Assembly (NCBI GenBank): GCA_029264655.1 | Contig: JARHZY010000070.1 | Span: 1 to 13,674 of the forward strand | Direction: 5' to 3' | Source: Helicobacter sp. | GTDB lineage: Bacteria > Campylobacterota > Campylobacteria > Campylobacterales > Helicobacteraceae | DNA length: 13,674 nt | Translations under genes and position numbers: made by a program | Notes under the pieces: model-generated | Seen by the model: only the letters and a program-made list of their open reading frames with translations | Told to the model about the DNA's origin: nothing | The model's database searches: none | Shown: in pieces, positions 6,758-13,189 of the stretch | Numbering within the stretch: the first letter of the stretch is position 1 | Layout of the letters: each line of letters begins with the position of its first letter

Positions 6758-7362
6758 TGAAAATAGCTATTTTTGGCGGGAGCTTTGATCCACCACATAA
6801 GGGGCATATAGCAATTATAGAGCAAATCTTGCAAACATTAGATATAGATTTATTGATTATTCTTGTAGCATACCAAAACCCATTGAAGGCACATTATAGA
6901 ATCCACGCACATAAACGTTTTGCTTGGATGCAAATACTAAGCAAACACTATAAAAAAACCTTATGCAGTGATTATGAAATACAACAAAACAAAGTTGTAA
7001 CTACAATGGAAAGTGTATGTTATTTTCAAAAACTTTATAAACCATCAAAAATATATTTTGTGTTAGGACAAGATAATTTTTTGCAAGTGCCACAATGGCA
7101 TGATTTTATTTCATTGCGTAAGTGCTTATGCTTTGTTGTTTTTAGGCGTATAACAGCAGAATCTGCATCTACAGAAGAAAATACGCAGGCATTATGCGAA
7201 CAATTCGCCAAAAAATTTATGCTTACAATGCAATATCTATATTTTGCATATCCCTATGCTTCAAGTCTTATTGTGCAAAATATGGCACAATATAAAAATG
7301 AGATTCCAATAAGTATTCGTAATGATGTTATAGAATCTTATGCTACAATCAACAAAACATAA
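6757..7362 (+). CDS. nadD: Nicotinate-nucleotide adenylyltransferase
   Basis: NadD joins NaMN and ATP to give deamido-NAD in NAD synthesis. The N-terminus has the nucleotidyltransferase motif GGSFDPPHKGH at 7-17, with the two catalytic histidines in xHxGH, then YQNPLKAH (38-45, the P-x-K region) and FVLGQDNF, the usual GxDxF segment. At 201 residues it has normal length. The C-terminal ISSTxIR phosphate-binding motif is eroded: PYASSLIVQN keeps the paired Ser but lacks the Thr and Arg. The start overlaps the stop of the preceding small gene, and no strong binding site stands before it, so translation is probably coupled. rsfS follows after 13 bases, a pairing common in bacteria. Confidence 0.94.
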   Translation: MKIAIFGGSFDPPHKGHIAIIEQILQTLDIDLLIILVAYQNPLKAHYRIHAHKRFAWMQILSKHYKKTLCSDYEIQQNKVVTTMESVCYFQKLYKPSKIYFVLGQDNFLQVPQWHDFISLRKCLCFVVFRRITAESASTEENTQALCEQFAKKFMLTMQYLYFAYPYASSLIVQNMAQYKNEIPISIRNDVIESYATINKT

Positions 7363-7375
7363 CAAAAGGACATAC

Positions 7376-7747
7376 ATGGCACAATATGATATACCATGCG
7401 ACAATGCACAAGATTTAGCCCAAATGGTTGCAACATTGCTTGATTCTAAAAAAGCAGAAAATATTGAAATTATCGATGTAGCAAACAAAGGGTATTTATC
7501 GCAATTTGTAGTAATTGCAACTGCTATGGCTGGAAAACATGCATTATCACTATTGCATTATATGAAAGATGAATTAAAAAGCAAAGGCATACGATTTTAC
7601 GCTATTGACGAAGAAAGTGAAGACTGGATTATTGTGGATTTAGGTGAAGTAATAGTCCATATTTTTACAGAAAACCACCGCAAAAAATACAATATTGAAG
7701 AATTTCTTATAAAAACATTTATGCAGCAAACAAACCCACAACACTAA
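7376..7747 (+). CDS. rsfS: Ribosomal silencing factor RsfS
   Basis: RsfS (Iojap family, DUF143) binds ribosomal protein uL14 and blocks joining of the ribosomal subunits when nutrients are low. The 123-residue protein shows the family core: IEIIDV, VIATAMAGKHALSLLHYM, the DEESEDWIIVDLGEVIVHIF strand pair, and the ending RKKYNIEEFL. The start at 7376 is chosen because AAAAGGA lies about 6 bases before it; an in-frame ATG at 7340 lies inside nadD and has no such site. It closes the lgt operon: an AT-only hairpin overlaps its stop and a separate promoter precedes exbB. Confidence 0.95.
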   Translation: MAQYDIPCDNAQDLAQMVATLLDSKKAENIEIIDVANKGYLSQFVVIATAMAGKHALSLLHYMKDELKSKGIRFYAIDEESEDWIIVDLGEVIVHIFTENHRKKYNIEEFLIKTFMQQTNPQH

Positions 7748-7761
7748 AATATGCTATTTTA
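7745..7761 (+). terminator. Weak AT-only hairpin at the rsfS stop codon
   Basis: Arms TAAAATA and TATTTTA (7 bp) flank the loop TGC, starting at the rsfS stop. The stem has no GC pair and the T run is short, so at best it is a weak terminator. It is the only candidate between rsfS and the exbB promoter. Confidence 0.3.
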
Positions 7762-7783
7762 TATCCTTTGAATAGCTCTTGTA

Positions 7784-7801
7784 TAATTATGTGCATTATT
7801 A
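7784..7801. promoter_or_regulatory. 18-bp hyphenated palindrome upstream of exbB (possible operator)
   Basis: The sequence TAATTATGTGCATTATTA has the symmetric form TAAT-n-ATG-nn-CAT-n-ATTA, 14 of 18 positions symmetric. It overlaps a TATAAT at 7782-7787 and lies about 85 bp before the exbB -10 box. Its size and spacing suit a dimeric repressor. It shares TAAT/ATTA ends with Fur-type sites but does not match the Helicobacter Fur or NikR consensus as I know them. Confidence 0.35.
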
Positions 7802-7830
7802 AAAAGAAACATAATTTTTAAAATATATAG

Positions 7831-7864
7831 AAATTAATCTTATAAAAGTAAAAATTAATCTTAT
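7831..7864. repeat. 13-bp direct repeat with 21-bp period upstream of the exbB promoter
   Basis: AAATTAATCTTAT occurs at 7831-7843 and again, without a mismatch, at 7852-7864. The period of 21 bp is two helical turns, so both copies face the same side of the DNA. The second copy ends 5 bp before the -10 box and covers the -35 region, the place expected of an operator for exbBD-tonB. Confidence 0.7.
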
Positions 7865-7869
7865 TACGC

Positions 7870-7875
7870 TATAAT
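7870..7875 (+). promoter_or_regulatory. -10 box of the exbB-exbD-tonB operon
   Basis: A perfect TATAAT preceded by TTACGC. Transcription should start near 7882. The ATG at 7874 overlaps this box and so cannot be the start of exbB; the usable starts are 7892 or 7916. The -35 region is occupied by the direct repeat. Confidence 0.6.
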
Positions 7876-7891
7876 GCTAGTATTTCAATTT

Positions 7892-8347
7892 ATGGAGTCT
7901 ATTTTGCAAGATATTATGGAATTTTTAAAAGTTTATTTGGACCCACTAATATTTAGTATATTGGGTTTTATGGCATTGCTTGTTATTTTTTTTAGTATTG
8001 AGCGTTTTATATTTCTTACTCGTTTGCAACTTGATAAATATACAGATATAGAAGAGTTAGAAGAAGATGTAAGCAAAAATTTAACACTTTTATATATTAT
8101 TTATTCAAATGCTCCCTATGTTGGGCTTTTAGGCACGGTTGTTGGTATCATGATTGTATTTTACGATATGGGTGGAAGTGGTAATATTGATGTAAAAAGT
8201 ATTACGCTTGGACTTTCTATGGCATTAAAAGCAACTGCGTTGGGGCTTGTGGTAGCTATCCCTACACTAATGATTTATAATGCATTTTTACGCGTAGCAG
8301 ACACAAAGGTAAATCGTTTTAAAATCTTAAATAATAAGCATATGTAG
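7892..8347 (+). CDS. exbB: Biopolymer transport protein ExbB
   Basis: ExbB forms the inner-membrane pentamer that, with ExbD, uses proton flow to energise TonB. The 151-residue protein shows the family membrane layout: helix 1 at about 18-40 (PLIFSILGFMALLVIFF, then SIER), helix 2 with NAPYVGLLGTVVGIM, and helix 3 with LGLSMALKATALGLVVAIP, the MotA/TolQ/ExbB core. It is much shorter than E. coli ExbB (about 244), as in other Helicobacter. The start is uncertain: the ATG at 7892 leaves a leader of about 10 bases without a binding site, while the ATG at 7916 (MEFLKVYLD) leaves about 34 bases and only a weak AAGA. exbD follows after 17 bases. Confidence 0.93.
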   Translation: MESILQDIMEFLKVYLDPLIFSILGFMALLVIFFSIERFIFLTRLQLDKYTDIEELEEDVSKNLTLLYIIYSNAPYVGLLGTVVGIMIVFYDMGGSGNIDVKSITLGLSMALKATALGLVVAIPTLMIYNAFLRVADTKVNRFKILNNKHM

Positions 8348-8364
8348 CAAGAGAGGGAAATTCT

Positions 8365-8754
8365 ATGAAAATTAAACGTGGAGATGGGTTAAATATTGTC
8401 CCATTCATTGATGTTATGCTTGTATTGCTTGCACTTGTTTTATCGATTTCAACCTTTGTTTCACAGGGTAAGATTAAAGTTGAAGTGCCACACGCAAGTA
8501 ATACACAACAAGAGGAAGAAGAACAAAAACCTATTTTTATAGTTGTCAATGAGGAAAATAAAATATATATTGATGATAAAGAAATGAGTGAGAGTGAGCT
8601 TGAAGCATTTATAAGTGAAACTCCAAATGATAAAATGGTGCATTTTAAAGGTGATAAAAGCTCAAGTCTTGAAAGGCTTGTCTTTGTGATAGACCAACTC
8701 ACAAAAAAGGGGCACGATCATGATAAATTCAGAATTGATACGCAACGCCATTAA
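8365..8754 (+). CDS. exbD: Biopolymer transport protein ExbD
   Basis: ExbD sits inside the ExbB pentamer and carries the proton-responsive aspartate. The 129-residue protein starts with the hallmark NIVPFIDVMLVLLALVL at about 10-26; Asp16 should be the key residue (Asp25 in E. coli). One membrane helix is followed by a periplasmic domain with an acidic Gln/Glu stretch (NTQQEEEEQK) and a beta-alpha fold ending in VFVIDQLTKKG. GAGGGAAA stands 5-12 bases before the ATG. The 3' end overlaps the tonB start by 35 bases in a different frame, implying coupled translation. Confidence 0.95.
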   Translation: MKIKRGDGLNIVPFIDVMLVLLALVLSISTFVSQGKIKVEVPHASNTQQEEEEQKPIFIVVNEENKIYIDDKEMSESELEAFISETPNDKMVHFKGDKSSSLERLVFVIDQLTKKGHDHDKFRIDTQRH

Positions 8755-9457
8755 AAACCCAAGTTTTTATGGTATTACACTTGCATTTATTGGTGCAGTT
8801 GGTATTTTTGCTTATAGTATTTATAGTGATGCAAACCTATGGAAACAAAAAGAAGATGGCGAACAATTCATTAGCATCCAACTCTCTGCTTTTGCCCCAC
8901 CAAGCAAAGACCCTATTGCAGAAAAAGTAGAACAACCAAAATACCATCATAAACCACGCCAACGTCCCAAAAAACATGAAGTAGAGGCTACACCTAAACC
9001 AGAACCCTCACCATTACAAGCTGTAGAAAAACCACAACCAGAAGTAGTAGAAAAAGTAGAGGAAATAACAAAAGAAGTGGTAGAGGAAACACAAGAAGCA
9101 AAAACACCAACAACAACACAATCAAACCCCGATGCAGTTGCACAAGAAAATATTAAAATTATGCGTTATGCTGATGGGGTAGAAAACGAATTTTTACAAG
9201 CAATACATCGTGCAGTGCAAAAAAAGCATATTTATCCACCTTTTGCTATACAGCGAGGCTATGAAGGTAAAGTATTTGTAAAATTTCTCATTGATGTGAG
9301 TGGAGCAATCTCGCGTCTTGAAGTCATCAAAACTTCGCGGTATTCATTGCTTGATAAAGCCGCACTTAAAACGCTAAAACGTGCATGCAAAGACTTCCCA
9401 AAACCACATGAAAAAGTTTATATTGAGATTCCAATTGTATATAATCTGCAACACTAA
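8720..9457 (+). CDS. tonB: Energy transducer TonB
   Basis: TonB spans the periplasm and passes energy from ExbB-ExbD to outer-membrane receptors for iron, nickel or cofactor complexes. The 245-residue protein has an N-terminal membrane anchor at about 17-34 (FYGITLAFIGAVGIFAYS), a long linker rich in Pro, Lys, Glu and Val (about 60-135, with PKPEPSP and KPQPEVVEKVEE), and a C-terminal TonB domain from about 155 to 243. That domain shows YPPFAIQRGYEGKVFVKFLI, then SGAISRLEVIKTSRYSLLDKAALKTL and DFPKP. AAAGGGG lies about 7 bases before the ATG, inside the exbD end. No strong terminator follows; a 6-bp AT-rich hairpin at 9473-9494 is the nearest. Confidence 0.96.
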   Translation: MINSELIRNAIKNPSFYGITLAFIGAVGIFAYSIYSDANLWKQKEDGEQFISIQLSAFAPPSKDPIAEKVEQPKYHHKPRQRPKKHEVEATPKPEPSPLQAVEKPQPEVVEKVEEITKEVVEETQEAKTPTTTQSNPDAVAQENIKIMRYADGVENEFLQAIHRAVQKKHIYPPFAIQRGYEGKVFVKFLIDVSGAISRLEVIKTSRYSLLDKAALKTLKRACKDFPKPHEKVYIEIPIVYNLQH

Positions 9458-9547
9458 ATATACAATAATAATGAGTAATAAATAATATTTACTCTATACA
9501 TACTACATAAGGGATTGATTCTAAAAATAGCTAGACACATCTTCAAT

Positions 9548-9594
9548 GCTTTTTAAGAAAATATTTATAGCGATGGTATAAATTTTCTAAAAGC
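9548..9594. other. Long imperfect hairpin downstream of tonB
   Basis: The left arm is 9548-9569 and the right arm TATAAATTTTCTAAAAGC is 9577-9594. The arms pair over 18 base pairs in blocks of six, one, six and five, interrupted by two 2-base bulges on the left, around a 7-base loop GCGATGG. It begins 90 bases after the tonB stop. It has no T run, so it is not a classical terminator, but could stabilise the tonB mRNA end or belong to a small RNA. Confidence 0.5.
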
Positions 9595-9730
9595 AGAAAT
9601 TACATTTTTAACATTTTGATTTTACATACAATGTTAGAAGGCTTAAAAACCCTATTATACAAAACCCTTTTTTATAAAAGTATATAGATTCCACAAATAA
9701 AGATTAGAAAAATGCTATAGAATACCACTA

Positions 9731-9767
9731 GCAATATTTGATATATTAAATTATCACTTAATATTGC
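9731..9767. other. Bulged hairpin in the tonB/dnaQ gap
   Basis: Arms GCAATATTTGATA (9731-9743) and TATCACTTAATATTGC (9752-9767) form 13 base pairs in blocks of eight and five, with a 3-base bulge CTT and an 8-base loop TATTAAAT. A TATACT box lies shortly downstream at 9784-9789 on the plus strand. No function can be assigned. Confidence 0.45.
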
Positions 9768-10254
9768 ATTGTTAGATTTGCATTATACTTTTTGTTAAAT
9801 CTTCAATTATTAATATGATTATAAGCTTTTTTATAAACTCAATTTATTTTTATGGAAATTAAAAATACTACAACATAAACCCAAAATTTTATAAAAATTA
9901 AAAGTGATTAATCCAATTTATAGAATATATGCAAACAACAAACTGACCATTAAGTCTAGATTCACAAAAAAAGAGTAAATAACAATTAACTAATAGTAAA
10001 ATACAATTATTGATAACATATAAAATAGGTATGCCAAAATATTACACAACACAAATATACTAAAAACTAAAATACCAACACATTAATCAAACCACAAATA
10101 ATGCTAACTTTGCAGAGTAAATAAAATATGACTTATTCTAAAAGATAATTTTACAACTATAAAGTGAGTTTTAAGGAAAGATAAATTAAAAGTGGGATAG
10201 GTTTAATAGTGCGTATAAAACAATTAAAATCAAAATTTATACTGAAATTGCTAT

Positions 10255-10278
10255 AAATCTAGCCATATGGCTAGATTT
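10255..10278. terminator. Perfect palindromic hairpin, probable bidirectional terminator
   Basis: Arms AAATCTAGCC and GGCTAGATTT pair perfectly over 10 bp around the loop ATAT, the most stable short hairpin in the gap. On the plus strand the stem ends in TTT and is followed by TATAATC; on the minus strand it ends in TTT and runs into ATAGC, so each side has a short T-rich tail. It lies 167 bases beyond the DnaQ-like stop and about 800 bases beyond tonB. It could end the argH operon with a long 3' untranslated region, or end an unseen transcript from the gap. Confidence 0.55.
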
Positions 10279-10348
10279 TATAATCACTTCCCAACATCTT
10301 ACCATATCTAAAACTTTTTTATTTATAATCCCATTCAATTTACCACCA

Positions 10349-10402
10349 GCCTAAGCAAATCCTATAACTTACCCAATGGTAATGCGTGTTTATTGGCTTA
10401 GC
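10349..10402. ncRNA. Nested stem-loop element (candidate structured RNA)
   Basis: The outer arms GCCTAAGCAAAT (10349-10360) and ATTGGCTTAGC (10392-10402) form ten pairs with one bulged C and one mismatch. Inside, TTACC (10369-10373) and GGTAA (10378-10382) form a second stem around the tetraloop CAAT. It is richer in G and C than its surroundings. On the minus strand it lies about 42 bases beyond the DnaQ-like stop and is followed by the terminator hairpin, so it could be a structured 3' untranslated region or a processed small RNA. No known RNA family is recognised. Confidence 0.35.
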
Positions 10403-10444
10403 AAGATATTTATATTACTTTTTACTTAAACAAATAAAAAGAAA

Positions 10445-11281
10445 TTAAAACAATGCTTGTTGTTTTGTTGTGCGTTTTTTACTGATAGTGCGTTGTGGGT
10501 ATGTAATTTTTCCTTTTGAAAAATCAATAAGTGCTTGTAATGTCTGCACTTCTTTTGGGAGTGATTGCACGCATATCTTATAAAGTTCAAATGCAGTGAG
10601 TGCATCAGCATAGGCACGATGTGCTTGTGCTGTATTAATACCTAGCATAGCATTAAGATAGGATAAAGCATATTTTTTTGATAAAAGTGTTTTACGGCTA
10701 AGTTCTAATGTGCATAAACGTGCATTAAAAAGTGGTGGCATACCATAATCATACAAACTCTCTGCAATGAAATTATAATCAAAGGAAACATTATGTGCAA
10801 CAAACACACAATCCCCCAAAAACATGCGGAATTGCTGTAAAACTTGCTCAAGACGTGGTGCATCTTCAAGCATATATGCCTCTATACCTGTTAATGCTAT
10901 TATATCATTTGGCACATAAGGGCTATATACAAGTGTATCAAAAGTATCAAGAATTTGCCCATTCTGTGCAATAATTGCACCAATTTCAATAATTTGCCCA
11001 CTTTGTGTATTTGCTGCTGTTGTCTCTATATCAACAAAACATAATTTTGTGTCCTGTAAATTTAAATTTTTTGTTGTAGTATCAACAATATAATCATTTT
11101 CCTCTGATTGATAAACTCTATGTAATGGGGCATGCAAGCCAATCATAATCTCAAGCAATGTCTCACTTTCAAGTTCTTTGTATTCGGGCAATATAGTAGC
11201 AAATTTGGCACGAAATACATCAAGTTCTAAAGGCATTTTATCAAGTATATTAAAATAATGCGAAAAATATTGAAGCGCCAT
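10445..11281 (-). CDS. DnaQ-like 3'-5' exonuclease (DEDDh family)
   Basis: An exonuclease of the DNA polymerase III epsilon type. The catalytic domain spans about residues 78-240 of 278: ExoI FVDIETT (Asp84, Glu86), ExoII AHNVSFDYNF (Asp168), and ExoIII HRAYADA (His221, Asp226), giving the full DEDDh set. About 75 N-terminal residues precede it without a known motif, and a basic tail (ISKKRTTKQQALF) ends it. The closing QALF is of a type that can bind the sliding clamp (compare QxxLF), only a suggestion. It may be the proofreading subunit or a stand-alone exonuclease. The start is the ATG at 11281, with GGAAGA about 6 bases before it; an in-frame TTG at 11293 is part of that binding site. It follows argH after 15 bases and is probably co-transcribed. 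Confidence 0.88.
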   Translation of the reverse strand: MALQYFSHYFNILDKMPLELDVFRAKFATILPEYKELESETLLEIMIGLHAPLHRVYQSEENDYIVDTTTKNLNLQDTKLCFVDIETTAANTQSGQIIEIGAIIAQNGQILDTFDTLVYSPYVPNDIIALTGIEAYMLEDAPRLEQVLQQFRMFLGDCVFVAHNVSFDYNFIAESLYDYGMPPLFNARLCTLELSRKTLLSKKYALSYLNAMLGINTAQAHRAYADALTAFELYKICVQSLPKEVQTLQALIDFSKGKITYPQRTISKKRTTKQQALF

Positions 11282-11296
11282 TGTATCTTCCAAGTA

Positions 11297-12742
11297 TTAT
11301 GCGATAGACCGAAGCCACTGCAATAATAAATGAATTTGCCGCTTTACCTCATCGCTTGCACACCCACCAAGGCTACTGCGTCTTTGCATTGAATGCTCAA
11401 GATTTAAGATAGTTTTTAGTCTATCATGTGTAATTGTCGCAATAATAGATTCTGTTATATTACTATCTTGTGTTGTAAGCTTTGCAAGTTCTTGTTGCAA
11501 AAAAGCACAAAGCATTTCTATATTTATATTGCTTAAATCTTTACCTTGAGATTCTGCATATTGCACACATATACCTACAATATGGTGTGCTTCGCGAAAT
11601 GGCACATGGCATTCTTGTGCCAAAAAATCTGCTAAATCAGTTGCTACTAAATGCCCAACTTCACACATCTTACGCATATTTTCTACATTAATTGTTAATG
11701 TTTTAAGGCTTTCTGTGAGAATCCTAAGACTTATAGTTGCAGTTTGTATAGAATCAAATACCCCTTCTTTATCTTCTTGCATATCTTTATTGTAAGCAAA
11801 AGGTAGTGCTTTCATTGTGGTAAGCAATGCCATAAGATTCCCATATGCCCTACCCGTTTTACCGCGTAAAAGTTCTGCAACATCAGGATTTTTTTTCTGT
11901 GGCATAATGGAGCTACCAGTCGCAAAGCTATCTGCAAAAGTTATAAATCTAAATTCATAACTACTCCACAAAATAAGCTCTTCTGCCATACGCGAAATAT
12001 GAAGCATAATCATTGCAATATCATAAAGTATATCAAGTGCAAAATCGCGTTGCCCCACAGAATCCATAGCATTAAGACTTGCTGTTTTAAAACCCAAACT
12101 CAAAGCAAGATTCTCGCGTTCATTACCATAGGGCGTGCCAGCAAGAGCAGCACTTCCCAATGGACAATCATCACTGCGTTGCATACTTGCTTGCAAACGT
12201 TCAATATCCCGCTTTAATCCAACACACCATGCAACCAAATGATAACCAAAACTCACAGGTTGAGCATGTTGCAAATGTGTCATACCCGGCATTAAAGTAT
12301 TGGTATGGTGTTGGGCAATCATTAATAATGCTTCCATAAGCTCACTTAAAAGCTTTTGTAAAATAAGATTCTGCTTACGACAATATAATTTAAAATCAAG
12401 TGCAACTTGATCATTACGACTGCGTGCAGTATGCAATTTTTTACCTGCACTACCAATCTTTTTACTTAAGGCTTGTTCAATTGCCATATGAATATCTTCA
12501 TCTTGTAGTGAAAAAGTAAAAGTACCCTGCATGATTTCTTGTTTAATTTCTTGAAGTCCTTGTGCAATAGAATCTAATTCATGAATATCTAAAAGCCCAA
12601 TAGAATAAAGCATTTTTGCATGTTCAATAGAGCCTTGTATATCTTCTTCCCATAAATTTTTATCAAATGGTAGACTCGCATTAAATTCATCAAGCAATGC
12701 ATTTGTATCTGTTTGAAATCTACCAGCCCAAAGCTTTGCCAT
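11297..12742 (-). CDS. argH: Argininosuccinate lyase
   Basis: ArgH splits argininosuccinate into arginine and fumarate, the last step of arginine synthesis. The 481-residue protein of the fumarase/aspartase superfamily opens with LWAGRF and shows TARSRNDQ at 105-112, THLQHAQP at 155-162, and the signature loop GSSIMPQKKNPD at 276-287, which carries the catalytic serine. Length is slightly above the usual 460. AAAAGGA precedes the ATG. No other arginine gene is nearby, and it is paired instead with a DnaQ-like gene 15 bases downstream. Upstream, a candidate -10 TATCAT (12783-12778) and a palindrome at 12796-12809 suggest its own promoter. Confidence 0.97.
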   Translation of the reverse strand: MAKLWAGRFQTDTNALLDEFNASLPFDKNLWEEDIQGSIEHAKMLYSIGLLDIHELDSIAQGLQEIKQEIMQGTFTFSLQDEDIHMAIEQALSKKIGSAGKKLHTARSRNDQVALDFKLYCRKQNLILQKLLSELMEALLMIAQHHTNTLMPGMTHLQHAQPVSFGYHLVAWCVGLKRDIERLQASMQRSDDCPLGSAALAGTPYGNERENLALSLGFKTASLNAMDSVGQRDFALDILYDIAMIMLHISRMAEELILWSSYEFRFITFADSFATGSSIMPQKKNPDVAELLRGKTGRAYGNLMALLTTMKALPFAYNKDMQEDKEGVFDSIQTATISLRILTESLKTLTINVENMRKMCEVGHLVATDLADFLAQECHVPFREAHHIVGICVQYAESQGKDLSNINIEMLCAFLQQELAKLTTQDSNITESIIATITHDRLKTILNLEHSMQRRSSLGGCASDEVKRQIHLLLQWLRSIA

Positions 12743-12795
12743 ATATATCCTTTTAAAATTTAATCAAATAAAAACGCATGATAGCTAAAAAAACA

Positions 12796-12809
12796 TAACA
12801 ACTTTGTTA
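12796..12809. promoter_or_regulatory. Palindrome at the argH -35 region (possible operator)
   Basis: TAACAA-CT-TTGTTA is a perfect 6-bp inverted repeat with a 2-bp centre. On the minus strand it lies 12 bp upstream of the candidate argH -10 box TATCAT (12783-12778), over the -35 region. It does not resemble the ArgR box. A chance palindrome is possible. Confidence 0.35.
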
Positions 12810-12890
12810 AAATTAGAGTTTTGGTAGAAAAACATAATACTTCATGGTGTAATAAGTAATATATAATGAAGATATAAAATCTCTCTTATG

Positions 12891-12939
12891 CTAAATACAA
12901 GCAATATCAAGTAAAAGTATAACTTTAGCTTGTATATAG
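12891..12939 (-). terminator. Hairpin downstream of rpmE
   Basis: Arms CTAAATACAAGC (12891-12902) and GCTTGTATATAG (12928-12939) pair in 11 of 12 positions, with a 25-base centre that itself holds short pairs (AAGT, 12909-12912, and ACTT, 12922-12925). It begins 15 bases after the rpmE stop, the place of a terminator, but no T run follows on the minus strand, so it may only protect the mRNA end. Confidence 0.4.
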
Positions 12940-12954
12940 TTTAGAGAAAGATAA

Positions 12955-13155
12955 TTAGCGGTTATATTTCTTTCTAAATCGCTCTACACGACCGGTTGTA
13001 TCAGCAATCTTATCACTTCCTGTATAAAATGGATGGCAAAAACTTGAAATATCAATACGCAATTCAGGCTTTGTGCTTAATACTTCAATTTCTTTACCAC
13101 TTGTTACACAAGTTACTTTACAGGGAACATACTTAGGGTGAATATCTTTTTTCAT
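12955..13155 (-). CDS. rpmE: 50S ribosomal protein L31 (bL31)
   Basis: A 66-residue bL31, a surface protein of the large ribosomal subunit that helps bridge the subunits. It starts MKKDIHPKY and has the family block SSFCHPFYTG (37-46) and GRVERFRKKYNR at the end. The four-cysteine zinc site of the C+ type is incomplete: Cys12, Cys16 and Cys40 are present, but not the CxC and CxxC pairs, as I recall for Helicobacter L31. It therefore probably does not bind zinc in the usual way. GGAGAT lies 7-12 bases before the ATG. The promoter is the extended -10 at 13190-13198. Confidence 0.96.
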   Translation of the reverse strand: MKKDIHPKYVPCKVTCVTSGKEIEVLSTKPELRIDISSFCHPFYTGSDKIADTTGRVERFRKKYNR

Positions 13156-13189
13156 TAAATTATCTCCAAATCACAAATTAAAGCTTAGG

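Larger units (their letters stand above)
9458..10444. other. Gene-free AT-rich stretch between convergent tonB and the DnaQ-like gene
   Basis: In these 987 bp no frame on either strand combines length, start and binding site, and no tRNA, tmRNA or SRP RNA pattern is visible. It holds a weak hairpin at 9473-9494 (arms GAGTAA and TTACTC) and four better structures listed separately (9548-9594, 9731-9767, 10255-10278, 10349-10402). For compact Helicobacter DNA this is a long non-coding gap. It could be a decayed gene, long 3' untranslated regions, or unannotated small RNAs. Confidence 0.7.

Noticed and set aside
7261..7488. 75-codon minus-strand frame over the nadD/rsfS junction
   Set aside because: Antisense to two well-supported genes, with no binding site or recognisable feature.
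7831..7864. Reading the exbB direct repeats as a Fur or NikR box
   Set aside because: The copies are direct, not inverted, and do not fit TAATAATnATTATTA or TRWYA-N15-TRWYA; reported instead as an unassigned operator candidate.
8319..8702. 127-codon minus-strand frame opposite exbD
   Set aside because: Ser/Leu-rich antisense shadow of exbD, which has clear family motifs.
10188..10340. Short minus-strand reading frame (MVRCWEVII...) running through the hairpin at 10255-10278
   Set aside because: Only 22 codons from its ATG, no binding site, no known similarity; the perfect palindrome explains the sequence better.
10426..10617. 63-codon minus-strand frame at the end of the DnaQ-like gene
   Set aside because: It overlaps the well-supported exonuclease gene in another frame and shows no domain.
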